A DNA stretch of 64,000 bases from Zanthoxylum bungeanum. Its lineage: Eukaryota > Streptophyta > Magnoliopsida > Sapindales > Rutaceae. The notes below the pieces were generated by a model. The model was not told the origin of the DNA. It did not search any database and saw only the letters and a list, made by a program, of their open reading frames with translations. A program made the position numbers and the translations under genes. Shown piece after piece: positions 46,265 through 57,506 of the stretch (its first letter is position 1; each line of letters starts with the position of its first letter). Location of the stretch: positions 62,001-126,000 of the forward strand of contig SKCR01018447.1 of the NCBI GenBank assembly GCA_019454045.1, in the 5' to 3' direction.

Positions 46265-49200
46265 GTGTGATATTTAACGGGATCCTAGCCCACTAGGAAA
46301 CACGGTTTCCCGAGTACTCGACAGAGGGTTAGAGGCTCGCCGAAAAATAGTGGGAGGCAAGAATTGAATTTGCAATACTCGTTCAATTACTCGCCATACG
46401 CGCTCATTTAAATTATTTCGTCGTTAAATTAAATGTTAGTTGGACTAATATTTAAATTGTTGTTTTATTTAACAGTTGGACTGTATTATAGTTGATTATA
46501 TATAATTGGATTATATTAATCAATATATTTGAATTAATTAATTTCAGTTTACAGTTGATTTTATAATTGGATTATAGTAATCAATGTAATTGAGGTTAAT
46601 TAATTTAGATTATATTTGATTATATAGTTGGACTATTATAATCATTATAATAAATAGTACCACAAATCGTTGATTAAATAGTTGGACTATTAGAATCAAG
46701 ATAGATATGAAAGATTAGTGTTTAAGACATAATCCTGGGTGAAAATGTATTTAAACGACTTTAATTTTCAAATCGGGAATAAATTTTCAGGATGGTCCTG
46801 GAAACTAATTAGTTATTTTATTTGATAAAATAATATTATGCCTAAGTCCGGAATTAAGCAAATAAGTGGAACATGATATTTGGAATATTCATGTAATGAT
46901 AACTTTAGTGCTTAATCCATAATACTTGTCATATAGACTCCTTAATTTCTTTATCAGAACTAAGGATTAGATTCTTAAAGTATGATATTGAAATTGAAGG
47001 ATATTCAAAGATTAGATCTTGGAAGTACTTTTAAAATTGCAATAAATAATTCTTGGAGAATTAAAGACTATTCTCAAGGAGATAAAGTCAAAATTTGCAA
47101 TTAGGCAAGTAGTGCAAGGCACACCTTACTTCAATATTCTGGAAACCCGAGGCTTGGTCAAAGGCAACTGGAATATTGAAAATGACAAAGGCAAAATCAT
47201 TATAGTCTTCTTGGAAGATAAATGACATATCCCAAAATGTCTGCACAATTGTGGCAAACGGAATCGCGAAGCGTGACTGTCGTTTGGACAAAGCAGACAT
47301 GAAGGAATTGAAGACGAGCAAGGCTCTGACTTCAAATATGTTTGTCAAAATTATGTTCATTACTAGTATTAAAATTGGATTTTAGATACTTGATATGGTA
47401 CATAATAAATATATATATTGATGTTCAGAATCTGCTATGAGCAGGATTAGAGAACTGTTATAATGTAACTAGTTTGACTAGATACATTATCTCTTTATCA
47501 GTGTTTAACCCACTACGGGTGAACCTTTATATTTTAGAACACTAAAGTGTTTTATTATATAAGGATGATATTGAGATAAACACATTAGATGTGAATAACA
47601 GAATTTATATTTTGAATATAAATAAATCTCAAATATATATATAATGACAAACAAATAGCTCAAAATGATTTGATCAGAAGAAACTAATTATGGCATTGTT
47701 GTCTGGGACACAATCGAACAAAAGACTCGTATATCCACACTTTCGAAGAGTGGGTACTCGGACTGTTTTGATTCCAATCAAATAAAGTCTACGAATCTAG
47801 TTTATTGGGCAATGTGCCTAAAACACTATTTACTTGGTAAAAGTGTAAAATGCCATCGATCTATTAGCCCTTGTTCATAATGAAGCAAGTGGGCCCATGT
47901 CTAGCTAGGCTAGATATGGATATGAATATTTCGTGACCTATACGGATGTGGCATCGCGCGTAATGGTTGTGTGTTTCTTTTGAAGAACACAAATCGGAAA
48001 CTTTTAGAGTTTCGACACGAAATAGACAAATAGATCGACTATAGTATTATACCGTCACGGTAAGACCGTAATGGAAAATACTTAAGCAATAAGTTTCTTA
48101 TATACTTGAAAGAGTATAGTATTCTTTCAAATGAGGACTCCTCCCGGAACACGTCAAAGTGACGGTGTGTCCGAACGGATTAACGGATTTTGTTGGACAT
48201 GATTAGGTTAATCATGAGTCGCTCTGAGCTACCATTTCCTTCAACGGATAAGTTTTAACAGTGCAATAACTTATTTAGAATAAGGTTCCATAATAATCTG
48301 TTTGACAGATTACATATTAGATATGAACGGGAAAGAAACCGGGTTTCTCATTCCTGACCATTTGGGATGCTAGGCATATGTTTGGATGATACCAAACTAG
48401 AACCCAAATTGGATAAGTGTCAATTGGCTATCCTAGGGATACCATAAGTATTGTATTTATACATCTCACCAGAGAACAATTAGATTGTTGCTCACCATGC
48501 AGTTTTCCTGAGAGGAATACAGACATGCAGTGGTAAGTGGGAGGATAGTAAAACTCGATGAAAATCGGAGTAATACTATTCAAGGCACCTATTCCTAATG
48601 GAACATAAATAGTTCATCAAGGATGAAACTATTCCATTAATCTTCGAGTACACAAGAACCACGTAGATCGGAGAGAGTCAGAAAACAACCTAGGGTATGG
48701 GTTTCTGATCTCACCTCATAAAGATGTTAATCTTTTAAGGTATACCAACTGATTACGTATGAGGTAGTGATACAAGGTATCGACTCCCTATTATGACAAA
48801 GTGTCATGAGTCCGAAATGGATTCCATGTATATCAACAAGTTTGGATACTAGTTGATGTACCATAAGACATTGTGCCTATTGGTACTTTATAAGTCTTCG
48901 AGGAAGACATACATGGAAGGCAACATACCAACGTACTAAGCTAGGCTTGTAAAGAAAGGGTAGAGTTATCAACATTGTGTTGATTCCGACGAAACCTTTT
49001 ACCTGTTGCCATTGTAAATCCATTTGGATAATGCTTGCTAAAGCTGTGTATTTCATTTATGAAATATGACAGCTTAACGGAAAATCGCTTTCCTGAAAAG
49101 GAAACCTTTCGGAGGATGTTTATAACATCCTGTCGGTTTTGTCGTACCATAACAAGCAAACAAGGTTTGCAGGTTATTCGATCCATGTTTGGATTGAAGC

Positions 49201-49827
49201 AAGCATAGGTTCTAGGAATTATCGTTTTGATGTAATCATAAAGGAGTATGATTTAATTCAAAACAATATGATTCTTGTGTATATAAAAGGGTTAGTGGGA
49301 GTGCACTGACATGAATGTCATGTAAGATAATGATAATATGTCATTTCTTGGAAATGATATTCCCATAAAATAATCGGTGAAAGCTTGGCTTTCCTGATAA
49401 CGACTATAAGTCGTAACAAAGGTACTATACAATAGTATAACGGTACAGTGAGCTGGAAATCTTCCAAGCAAGATACTGTTGCCGGATAAACAACAAATGC
49501 GGATTATTGCTGCAGCTGAGGCAGCAATAGAAGCCATTTGGATCGATAATAAATCTAATTAGATTAGATATAGTTCTGTTAGCGGCTGAGCTAGGCGTCA
49601 GCACAGGCTAAGGAATTAAAGGTCTCATCGACGATCCAGATATATACTTCTATATTCATCTGATTCGTTCGGATCATACATCGTGGCGATGTGATGATCG
49701 TGTAAATCGCGTCAGACGATAATCATGCAAATCCGCTGACGAAAATCTTTTCTCAGCAATTTGAGCGAACCGTACATAGTTCGGGTGTTAGACACTCGAG
49801 TGACTGGCTATGTGCCAAGTGGGAGAT

Positions 49828-51885
49828 TGTTGGATAATATGACCCATAGCGTCACTATTTGTACAGATCACGGTGTTGTTGTACAAATTAACTATGTGAC
49901 AAAGGAGATTGCACTCTTATCATTTGTGATTAGATCACCTTAGATGTATAAATGATTAGAGGTCCCTATGATTTGTTCCTGGACGGAGAATGATATGAGA
50001 CAGTATCAGTCCACGAAGGATTAATCATTAAATATCCCTAGCCGGAGTATTATCGAGACAGGACATCGATAATGCGGAATAGGCTAGTATTGCACTTGTG
50101 CGCGTTGTGAGGGCACAACGGCATAGTTCTCATATATTTAAGTATTGGATACTTATGCAAGTGCGATAGGAGGTTGTGTTTCACCGATGGTACGGGAAAC
50201 AGCTTCGCTCTGGATAGACCCCTCGGAATCCCATTGGTATTATGACTATGTGTCTATGGGAGTCCGACATCAGGGTAGGTGTATTTGGTCTTAACCTGAG
50301 ACTTGCACCGCTAATGCTTACGACAATCAATATACTTTAGTTGAGGTCGTCTAGGACTCTAACCGGTTCTATGTACGCCAACTGCTGGGTATATTGAGAA
50401 TCGTAGAGTATTGGGTGTGATGTCAAGACGGAAGTATCACTTCAGTCATAGTGGAGATGATGTCACGCAGGATACGGTATTAGTGCTCTTAAGTGTTGCG
50501 CAACCATCGGGATATTATGACTAGGTCATGCATATCCGATTATAGAGACTAGTTACCAGACATCCGACATGTGCTTCGGACGGGGCAGACACTAATCCAG
50601 CCCCAGCCCTAGCACGTGACTATCCGATACTGGGCCGATATACACAATACTACGGTATACTACGCTTGATACAGATCTTAAATATTCTTAGATGAATATG
50701 ACCGGAGAATTGGGTAGACTTCGTGCTTTGCTAGAAGCCGATCGTGTCTCGTAAATCGGTAGAACGTAGTACTTGGTACGTACGTGATTCGGATACTCCG
50801 ACGACCGTATTTACTGTCGAATTATCCGGGGATCTCATGGGTCGCTTCCCAAAGATTCACCGATGACGTATGACTCGCACTTTTATTAATCTGGGATTAA
50901 TATGATGAGAGAGAAAATTAATCTGGGATTAATTACAGAGATATTTTATCTGGGATAAAATATCAATTTAAAGAGAGAGAATGATTAATTTGGAATTAAT
51001 CGAGGAATTAATATATTTGATATATTAAACGAAATTGGATTTCGACGCGGAATTAAAATTAGATTTTAATTCGGGCGAGCGAATTAATTTAGAATTAATT
51101 CGTTAGCGACGTGAATAGTGATTTCGCTAGGCGTAATCATTTAATTACGACGCGACGGAAAATTCGTTAATTTAGAATTAGCGAATCCGAGCCCGAGATT
51201 ATTTGCGAGCGCATTCGCATTTCGAATTCGAGCGCGGCTCGTCAAATCAAGCGTCAAATCGCTAGTCGCATCAAGCGTCAAATCACTTGTCACTTTGAGT
51301 GATGTGACTTGACAAGAATGATTGATTGATGTGATTGATGGTGATTGATGGAAGTTGTTGAAGCATTAAGTGCTTCACTTTTTCCAAATGAAAAAGTGGT
51401 ATATGGTTTTATTATTTTGGAAATTAAAAACACCTAATACATTTTACTTTTCAACAACTCTCTCTCTCTCACGTTGGAAGCAACATTTCTTCCTCTCATC
51501 CTCACGCATTTTCTTCTTGTTCTTGAGGCAGTCCACTGCCGTGAAACACAAAGGAAAATAGGGAAGCAAGTGTGATTTTATGGTAAAATCAAGAGTGCTA
51601 GCACACTCCGAGATCAATGCGAAGGTGATAGGGAAGTCCCCCCATGAGCCGGGAACGTTTTGATGAAGCTTGGAGCTCGTTTTTTATGTTCAAAATGGCC
51701 AAAAACAGCAGCCCATTTCAGCCACTGTCACAGCAGTTCACGCCCAACAGTGAGCAGAATTTCAGTTCGTTTTTGTTGCCAAATCGTCTCTCAACCGCTC
51801 GATGTAAGTATTCCGCAACTTCGTCGTTGTATTCACTTGTGTTTCATGCTTAGATTTGATCTTGGGACCTATAGAAAATCTAACA
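49828..51885 (+). repeat. 3' LTR of copia D
   Basis: 2058 bp, following the polypurine tract AAGTGGGAGAT (49817-49827). It is 99.8% identical to the 5' LTR by eye, with the same palindrome ladder at about 50884-51186. Confidence 0.95.
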
Positions 51886-52615
51886 CTTTTACCATTAAAC
51901 TTGCAACTTTCACCAATAAATATGCAATATTTCGAAGATGAAACCTTTAGCAATAAACACGCAAAATGAAACCGTTGGACTTGTAACTTTAGCAATAATA
52001 TACAACTACATCTGCCTCGAAAATGGCACCTGCAACTATGACCGTTGAATATGCAACTTCCACCATTAAACTTGCAACTTTCACCAATAAATATGCAATA
52101 TTTCGAAGATGAAACCTTTATCAATAAACACGCAAAATAAAACCGTTGGACTTGTAACTTTAGCAATAATATGCAACTACATCTGCCTCGAAAATCGCAC
52201 ATGTAACTATGACCATTGAATATGCAACCTCTAGCATTAAACGTGCAACTTTCACCAATAAATATGCAATATTTCGAAAATGAAACATTTAACAATAAAC
52301 ATGCAAAATGAAACCGTTGGACTTGAAATTTTAGCAATAACATGCAACTGCATCTGCCTCGAAAATCACACCTGTAACTATGACCATTGAATATGCAACC
52401 GCTAGCATTAAACGTGCAACTTTCACCAATAAATATGCAATAATTCGAAGATGAAACCTTTAGCAATAAACATGCAAAATATAACCGTTGGACTTGAAAC
52501 TTTAGCAATAACATGCAACTGCATCTGCCTCGAAAATCGCACATGTAATTATGACCATTGTATATGCAACCCCTAGCATTAAACGTGCAACTTTTACCAA
52601 TAAATATGTAATATA
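51886..52615. repeat. 171-bp satellite array, right part (about 4 units)
   Basis: The word (A)T(G/A)CAACT recurs at 52000, 52171, 52342 and 52513, again at exactly 171 bp. Units here are a little more diverged from one another. The minus strand is open for 260 codons (51762-52544), reading from the array into the LTR of copia D. Confidence 0.93.
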
Positions 52616-52796
52616 TTTTTATATTATTTTATTTTATCAGTATTATAAAAAAATAAATTTTTTATATTATTTTATTTTTTTCAGTATTTTTTAAAAATAA
52701 ATTTTTAAAAACTTACAATAATTTTTTTTATAATTTTATTTTTATTAATATTTTATAATTTATATAATAAAAAAAAATTTAAAATTTTTTTTTTTT
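52616..52796. other. AT-rich spacer
   Basis: Nearly pure A/T with TTTTATATTATTTTATTTT repeated at 52616 and 52659. No gene is seen. Confidence 0.7.
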
Positions 52797-52892
52797 TAGA
52801 GTAACCGGTTGCAACCGGTAGTGGCAACCAGTTACTCTCAAATTTTTTTTTTTTTATGCTACCAACCCTTGGGTATCTGATACCCAAGGGTA
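52797..52892. other. Two hairpins, inverse counterpart of 35219-35287
   Basis: First GAGTAACCGGTTGC...GCAACCAGTTACTC (one mismatch), then ACCCTTGGGTATC-TGATACCCAAGGGT. Outside them, read on the minus strand, are CACATTTTGGCTTAATTAAA and TTTAACTTTAAGGG, similar to the left copy. Confidence 0.65.
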
Positions 52893-53254
52893 TTGTAGCA
52901 ATACCCTTAAAGTTAAAGTGTTGCTTTAATTAAGCCAAAATGTGTGCCACTTGTTTTTGAACAAAATGAAATAAATTGTTAATAATTTTTTGTTTGAAAA
53001 AATCGGTAATTACAAAATAATAAAGCAAAATTTGTTTGTTTTTGTTTTGTGATTCCAGGGGCTATTTACACGCCCAAAATACAGCAAACAACACTTAGAC
53101 ATTTTCCAACACAAAAATTACAAAGTGAAAAGAGAGAGCATTGAAGGAAAACCAAAGAAAACTTAAGCTTTTTTTGGAAAAATTTTGTAAGTATTTTTGA
53201 TTTCCTTCAAGATAGAAATTGTTTCTATTTATCTTATCTTCAATTGTATTGCTA
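52893..53254 (+). other. Non-coding, transcript-leader-like
   Basis: It contains AGAGAGAGCATTGAAGG at about 53131 and a consensus donor GTAAGTATTTTTG at 53187, so it may be a leader exon of an LTR or of an unrecognised non-coding transcript. No protein is seen. Confidence 0.25.
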
Positions 53255-53640
53255 AGATTAATGTCTCTACTCTTTAGTTTATAATTAAATTTATTGGAAG
53301 CTTGTTGGATGTGATTAGCATGTATAATTAATTTATGAAGCTTATTATTGTAATTAAGCTTAATAGATTAATTAGAAATTAAAGTTGTCATTCTAGAGTT
53401 GCTTAGCCATTCATAATTAACCTAGAATTGTTCTTGGGTAAATTCATTAGATTAATGTCTCTACTCTTTACTTTTGTAATTAAATTTGTTGGAAGCTTGT
53501 TGGATATGATTAGCATGTATAATTAATTTATGAAGCTTATTATTGTAATTAAGCTTAATAGATTAATTAGAAATTAAAGTTGTCATTCTAGAGTTGCTTA
53601 GCCATTCATAATTAACCTAGAATTGTTCTTGGGTAATTTC
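53255..53640. repeat. 194-bp tandem duplication
   Basis: AGATTAATGTCTCTACTCTT starts at 53255 and again at 53449, and the following about 180 bp are nearly identical (TTCTAGAGTTGCTTAGCC in both). Few differences suggest it is recent. Confidence 0.95.
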
Positions 53641-55690
53641 ATAATGGTGAGACTTGATTGGTGTGGTGATTGATGGATTAAAGTCTTGAATTGATTCAAC
53701 TTAATGTAAATTATGTAATTGGACTAATTTATGAAATTAGGGTTCTAAACCTATTCCAATTTTGGGGCTTTTCATATATATGATATAATTTGATGTATAT
53801 TTGATGCATGTCAAAATTGGGATCGATTGGATTTGATCTTGATGTGTTTTGAACAAATTGGGCCAAATTACAATTAATTAAAATTCTGGGCAGTTTTCAT
53901 AATTTCTGGAAAATCTGGCCTGTTTTCGTAAATTCTGAAAAGTTTCTGGAATTTGTTGTAAATTTATGTATTTGACATGTATAAATTATTTTGGGTTGAT
54001 TTGGAATCAATTAAATATGTATTTAAATATTTAAAGACCAAAATAATTAATTTGCAAAACTTTGGGGTCATTTGGTAATTATAAGAAATCTGATTTCTTG
54101 GGTTGAAATTTCAGAATTTAAAATTGGTTAATTAAATAAATATGTTTATTTAATTGTTCCAAGAAAAAATTTTGAAATCGGAAAAATCAGTTTTTCCGCA
54201 TTCCGCTGCGCCAACCCGTAATTCCTTATAATACCCCAACAGTGTCAAGTCAATCGCCACCGTTGAATTCAAATCAAGGGCTTGGATAGAAGCCACGTGC
54301 TCGGTTAATCTCAGGAGTCTAAATTTTGGCGGGCAAGCTATAGATGAGTAACACTTGGCACATCGAGGAGACGAAACGAAAAGAGATTTGATGGATTTGA
54401 TGAGTATTTAAGGAGGACAATCATATACTCTACATATTCCTATGGACATTTTAAAACCATGTGAGTGCTTTTTCAAATGGCAGTGAAAGAAAGACAATCG
54501 TCATAAAAAAATACATCTTTGGCAGTATGTAGAATAGCACGTCCCGAGGAAGATAAACCTGGGAAGAGTTGAGTTATTATGGAGTTCTCAAAATGTCGTA
54601 ACCTGAGGACAGTGACTCGGTCTTTATCAATGTGCACCACTATCTTTTGTAATGTTCCTGCATCAACTCGTAAACTCATTGATATTGAGAACTAGAGGAC
54701 ATATGTTGAAGGTGATTTTTACCTCGATGATGGATATAATGGAGATTGTACTTAGCCAAAATGGATGGCAAAGGCCCAATAGCCCGGAAGGAGATGTGGT
54801 TTTTACATAGAGACTCAACCTAGTGGTACATATGAGTTCTCCCGAGAATATGAGCATCATGAATGATGAAGCAAATTGGGATACTAACCCGACCACATGA
54901 AGGGTGTTGATTTGGAGTTTCTTGAGAATGTGTAGGGTCCGACCCGATGAGAACATTGCCTATCAACTCGACATGTTTGGGAAGAGTTAGAGGAAGCTTT
55001 GATTAGTATCAACTGCCTTGGTGTGTCGACCTGAGGAACGAGGATGGGATCACAAGTCAACCAGTACTATGATCATGTGATGTATACCCTAAGTATGAAG
55101 GTTGGTGACCGTGGAAAAGCAACAGTTCTCATTAGAAGTATTCTCTGTCAGCCGTCATAGGCCAGTGTAATGGCAGAATAGTGGCATAATAGAGCAGTTG
55201 TAGGCCGGTACAGTTGCAGAGAAATAGACTGATCTGATTGGCCAGATAAAGGGTGGTTGAGAAGAGTTATGACAACAATGATGAGTAAGTGACATGAGAT
55301 GACGTCAGAGGCGGTGGAACAGTGAATTTGGAAGCATATGTAAAGGGATTGAAGACACAGATTCAAGGGTTAGTAAATTTCGCATCTCATAACTTGTAAA
55401 ATGAAGAACTCAAGAACTAGAGATAGAGAGAGAAAGTTAATCAGTTACTCGACCATATGAGATAATTGTACCCTAGGTGTTCGATCACTTTATGAGTTCA
55501 TTTTCAAGTTTGTAGCTCGGGTCGGTCTTGACCCTAAGTAGTAATAAAATATCTCTCTTTCTCTCGTTGACGTAGGTATGAGCCACTCTCTGTCGAAGTA
55601 TGTAACTCTACGTTTGTTCTGTCTGCTTACTAAGTTTGATTTGGTTCCCAACTAACCAAACAAATTCACTAGTAAGAGAGGTTTATTCAA
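53641..55690. other. Non-coding, possible old LTR remains
   Basis: No gene that I recognise. Open frames of 68-97 codons on the minus strand (54473-54956) have no known motif. The plus-strand end (55500-55640: AATAAAATATCTC, then CGTTGACGTAGGTATGAGCC and GTAACTCTACG) looks like the polyadenylation and U5 region of a plant gypsy LTR, at low confidence. Confidence 0.3.
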
Positions 55691-55871
55691 TGGGTAATTT
55701 CCCATATTTCCCTTGGAACGAAAAACAGCCGTCAACATTTACCATCATATCCTAACCTAAATTAGAATAAAATAATCAAAATCTCATAAAAAAAAAAAAG
55801 ACATATGAGAAGAAATTATAATCTTATAACCAAATTTTTAAGATAAATAAATAAAACACTATAAAATGACT
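55691..55871. other. Nothing recognised
   Basis: AT-rich spacer without open frames. Confidence 0.5.
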
Positions 55872-55874
55872 TAA

Positions 55875-56360
55875 GGTTATATTTGGATTGATGGAATGGA
55901 GTGGAATATAACTTAAACTATTTAAAATTCATTATTTGGATCGATGGAATGAGATAGAATAGAGTGGAAAGTGATAGAAGAGGGTGTAACAAAAAGGTGA
56001 CTTGAGACATTGAAAATGAGCTGTCTAAATCGAAGGTTGGGATGAAACGTAACTTGAAAAATAACATTATTTGTGACTACAAATTTATCCATTGAAAAAT
56101 ATTATTAAAATATTAATCTTTTTTTATTATTTATTTTTAGAATTTTGAAGGACACAATTGTGTTTAAAACATATTTAGTTACATTCCATTATATTACTAG
56201 TTATTTATCAAATAATATTTTGTAATATTATATTATAAACCTCTTCTTTTTCCATAAATAAGATTATGATACGTTAGACTTCATTCTGTTTCGTTTTATT
56301 CCATTTCATTGAATTACATTCCATTATTAATTATCTTCTTTCATCAATTCAAACATACCC
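55875..56360. mobile_element. Tourist-like MITE, 486 bp
   Basis: Terminal repeats GGTTATATTTGGATTGATGG and, inward from the right, GGGTATGTTTGAATTGATGA, are flanked by TAA at 55872-55874 and 56361-56363. TAA or TTA target duplications are typical of PIF/Harbinger derivatives. Further in, both ends carry TGGAATG-type words. It has no coding capacity. Confidence 0.75.
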
Positions 56361-56363
56361 TAA

Positions 56364-56929
56364 AAATATGGGTAGCAGAAAAGTCCTAGTTCGATTTTAA
56401 TTTATCTTTCAAATTCTCAATTCTAATTTAAGAGGAAAAAAACAAAACAAAAAGAAAAAGAAAAAAATTAAATTGCCTTATTTGTTAAAATTCATGAATC
56501 TAACTCAACATAAAAATTAATTTAAGATTTGATGATTATATAATATTTATATTTTAAATTAATTGACTTTTCTTAGCTGATTTTGTGAGATTTTTTCCAA
56601 CATTCTTTGGGCTTAACTTAACCTTGTGCCATTTTCATTCATTTCCCTGTAAGCTACAACAAGCATCCCACATGAAAATGAAATTACCGAGCTACCCCTT
56701 CTTTAAAAAAACTGATACCATCAATAAATTATCTAATTTTACAATCAAATAGCTCGAGTAAATCATCCGTTTTGGCACCTTATTGAACTAACCAACTGCA
56801 GTGAAGAATTCATCTTCAAATTGTCCTTCTCAAGGCCGCCGATAGTGATCTGTTTAGAGATTCTAAATTTAAGAAAAAAATAATAATATTTACTATCATA
56901 AAAAATCAATTATAATGTATAAATTCATC
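56364..56929. other. Non-coding, unassigned
   Basis: AT-rich, with one CAAGGCCGCCGATAG word at about 56832 that resembles a hAT end. No gene is seen. Confidence 0.4.
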
Positions 56930-57240
56930 TAGGGCCGCCCTTATGTTACATAAGCATTATATGTTGCCGCGGTCTCCGAAGTTTGGTGATCCTAAACAAA
57001 TTCATGAAAATAGAATCATAAGTTAGATCAAAATTATTAATTAATAACAATATCTAAAATAATTGAGAGTCCTAAAATAATGAAGATTAGCAGAATATAT
57101 GAGATGGACTTGTTCTCATTTTAAAACAAATATATATATACAAGGAAAATGTAATTAAATAATTAATTTGAGACCCTGAAATTTTACCTAGAAATAAGGG
57201 CAGACGGTGGTCTATGCTGACTAACCTCAGAGCCGGCCTA
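56930..57240. mobile_element. Possible small hAT-type MITE
   Basis: TAGGGCCGCCCT at 56930 and, inward from 57240, TAGGCCGGCTCTGAG, resemble the TAGGGCCGGC ends of plant hAT MITEs. I find no matching 8-bp target duplication, so the limits are uncertain. Confidence 0.4.
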
Positions 57241-57506
57241 TGTAATCTTCAAGTGTTTTACAATATAATATTGGAATTAAAATACTTATATTTTGTTGTG
57301 TCCGTTTTTTATTATGGATGTTACTACATTTAAGTTTAGCTCCTGGATTTAATCTCTCCTCTCAACTATGTATGTTCTCATAAATTTAAAGGCAAGTCAA
57401 AATTAATTTATAATCAACAGAAGCGGGTTATTATGGTTGGCAATGGGTCAGGTTGAGTCGGGCTTTAACTAAGCTCTGACCCTAACTCATAAAATATATT
57501 AAAATT

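Larger units (their letters stand above)
44017..49827 (+). pseudogene. Decayed gag-pol interior of copia D
   Basis: Primer site TGGCATCAAGAGC (44018-44030). A long AT-rich leader runs to about 45800, with the TTGTTGGCCAAAGTCAAG words at 45885-46264. A broken zinc knuckle lies at about 47230-47300; its second half reads IAKRDCRLDKADMKE-like in another frame, and the histidine is lost. RT fragments occur at about 48880-49140 (KTYMEGNIPTY, IAFLKRKPFGG) and RNase H at about 49490-49560 (IAAAEAAIEAIWID). Sense-strand open pieces are all under about 65 codons, so the element cannot encode its own replication. Confidence 0.8.
41959..51885 (+). mobile_element. Ty1/copia element D (young, same family as A-C)
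   Basis: Ends TGTTGG at 41959 and CTAACA at 51885, with a perfect 5-bp target duplication CTTTT (41954-41958 and 51886-51890). LTRs of exactly 2058 bp at both ends differ at only four sites, all C/T. The primer site is at 44018-44030 and the polypurine tract at 49817-49827. The 171-bp satellite keeps its register if the 9932 bp (element plus one target copy) are removed: 52000 minus 9932 is 42068, which is 41897 plus 171. Confidence 0.96.

Noticed and set aside
43501..51853. Identical pairs of open frames at 43501-43984 and 51370-51853
   Set aside because: They are the same frames in the two nearly identical LTRs of copia D. They have no motif and no conservation as protein in the older LTRs.
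54473..54956. Two minus-strand frames of 68 and 97 codons
   Set aside because: No motif, no splice context and no upstream promoter signal that I can support.
56832..57240. A longer MITE starting at the CAAGGCCGCCGATAG word
   Set aside because: The word looks like a hAT end but has no matching partner or target duplication; only the shorter candidate was kept.
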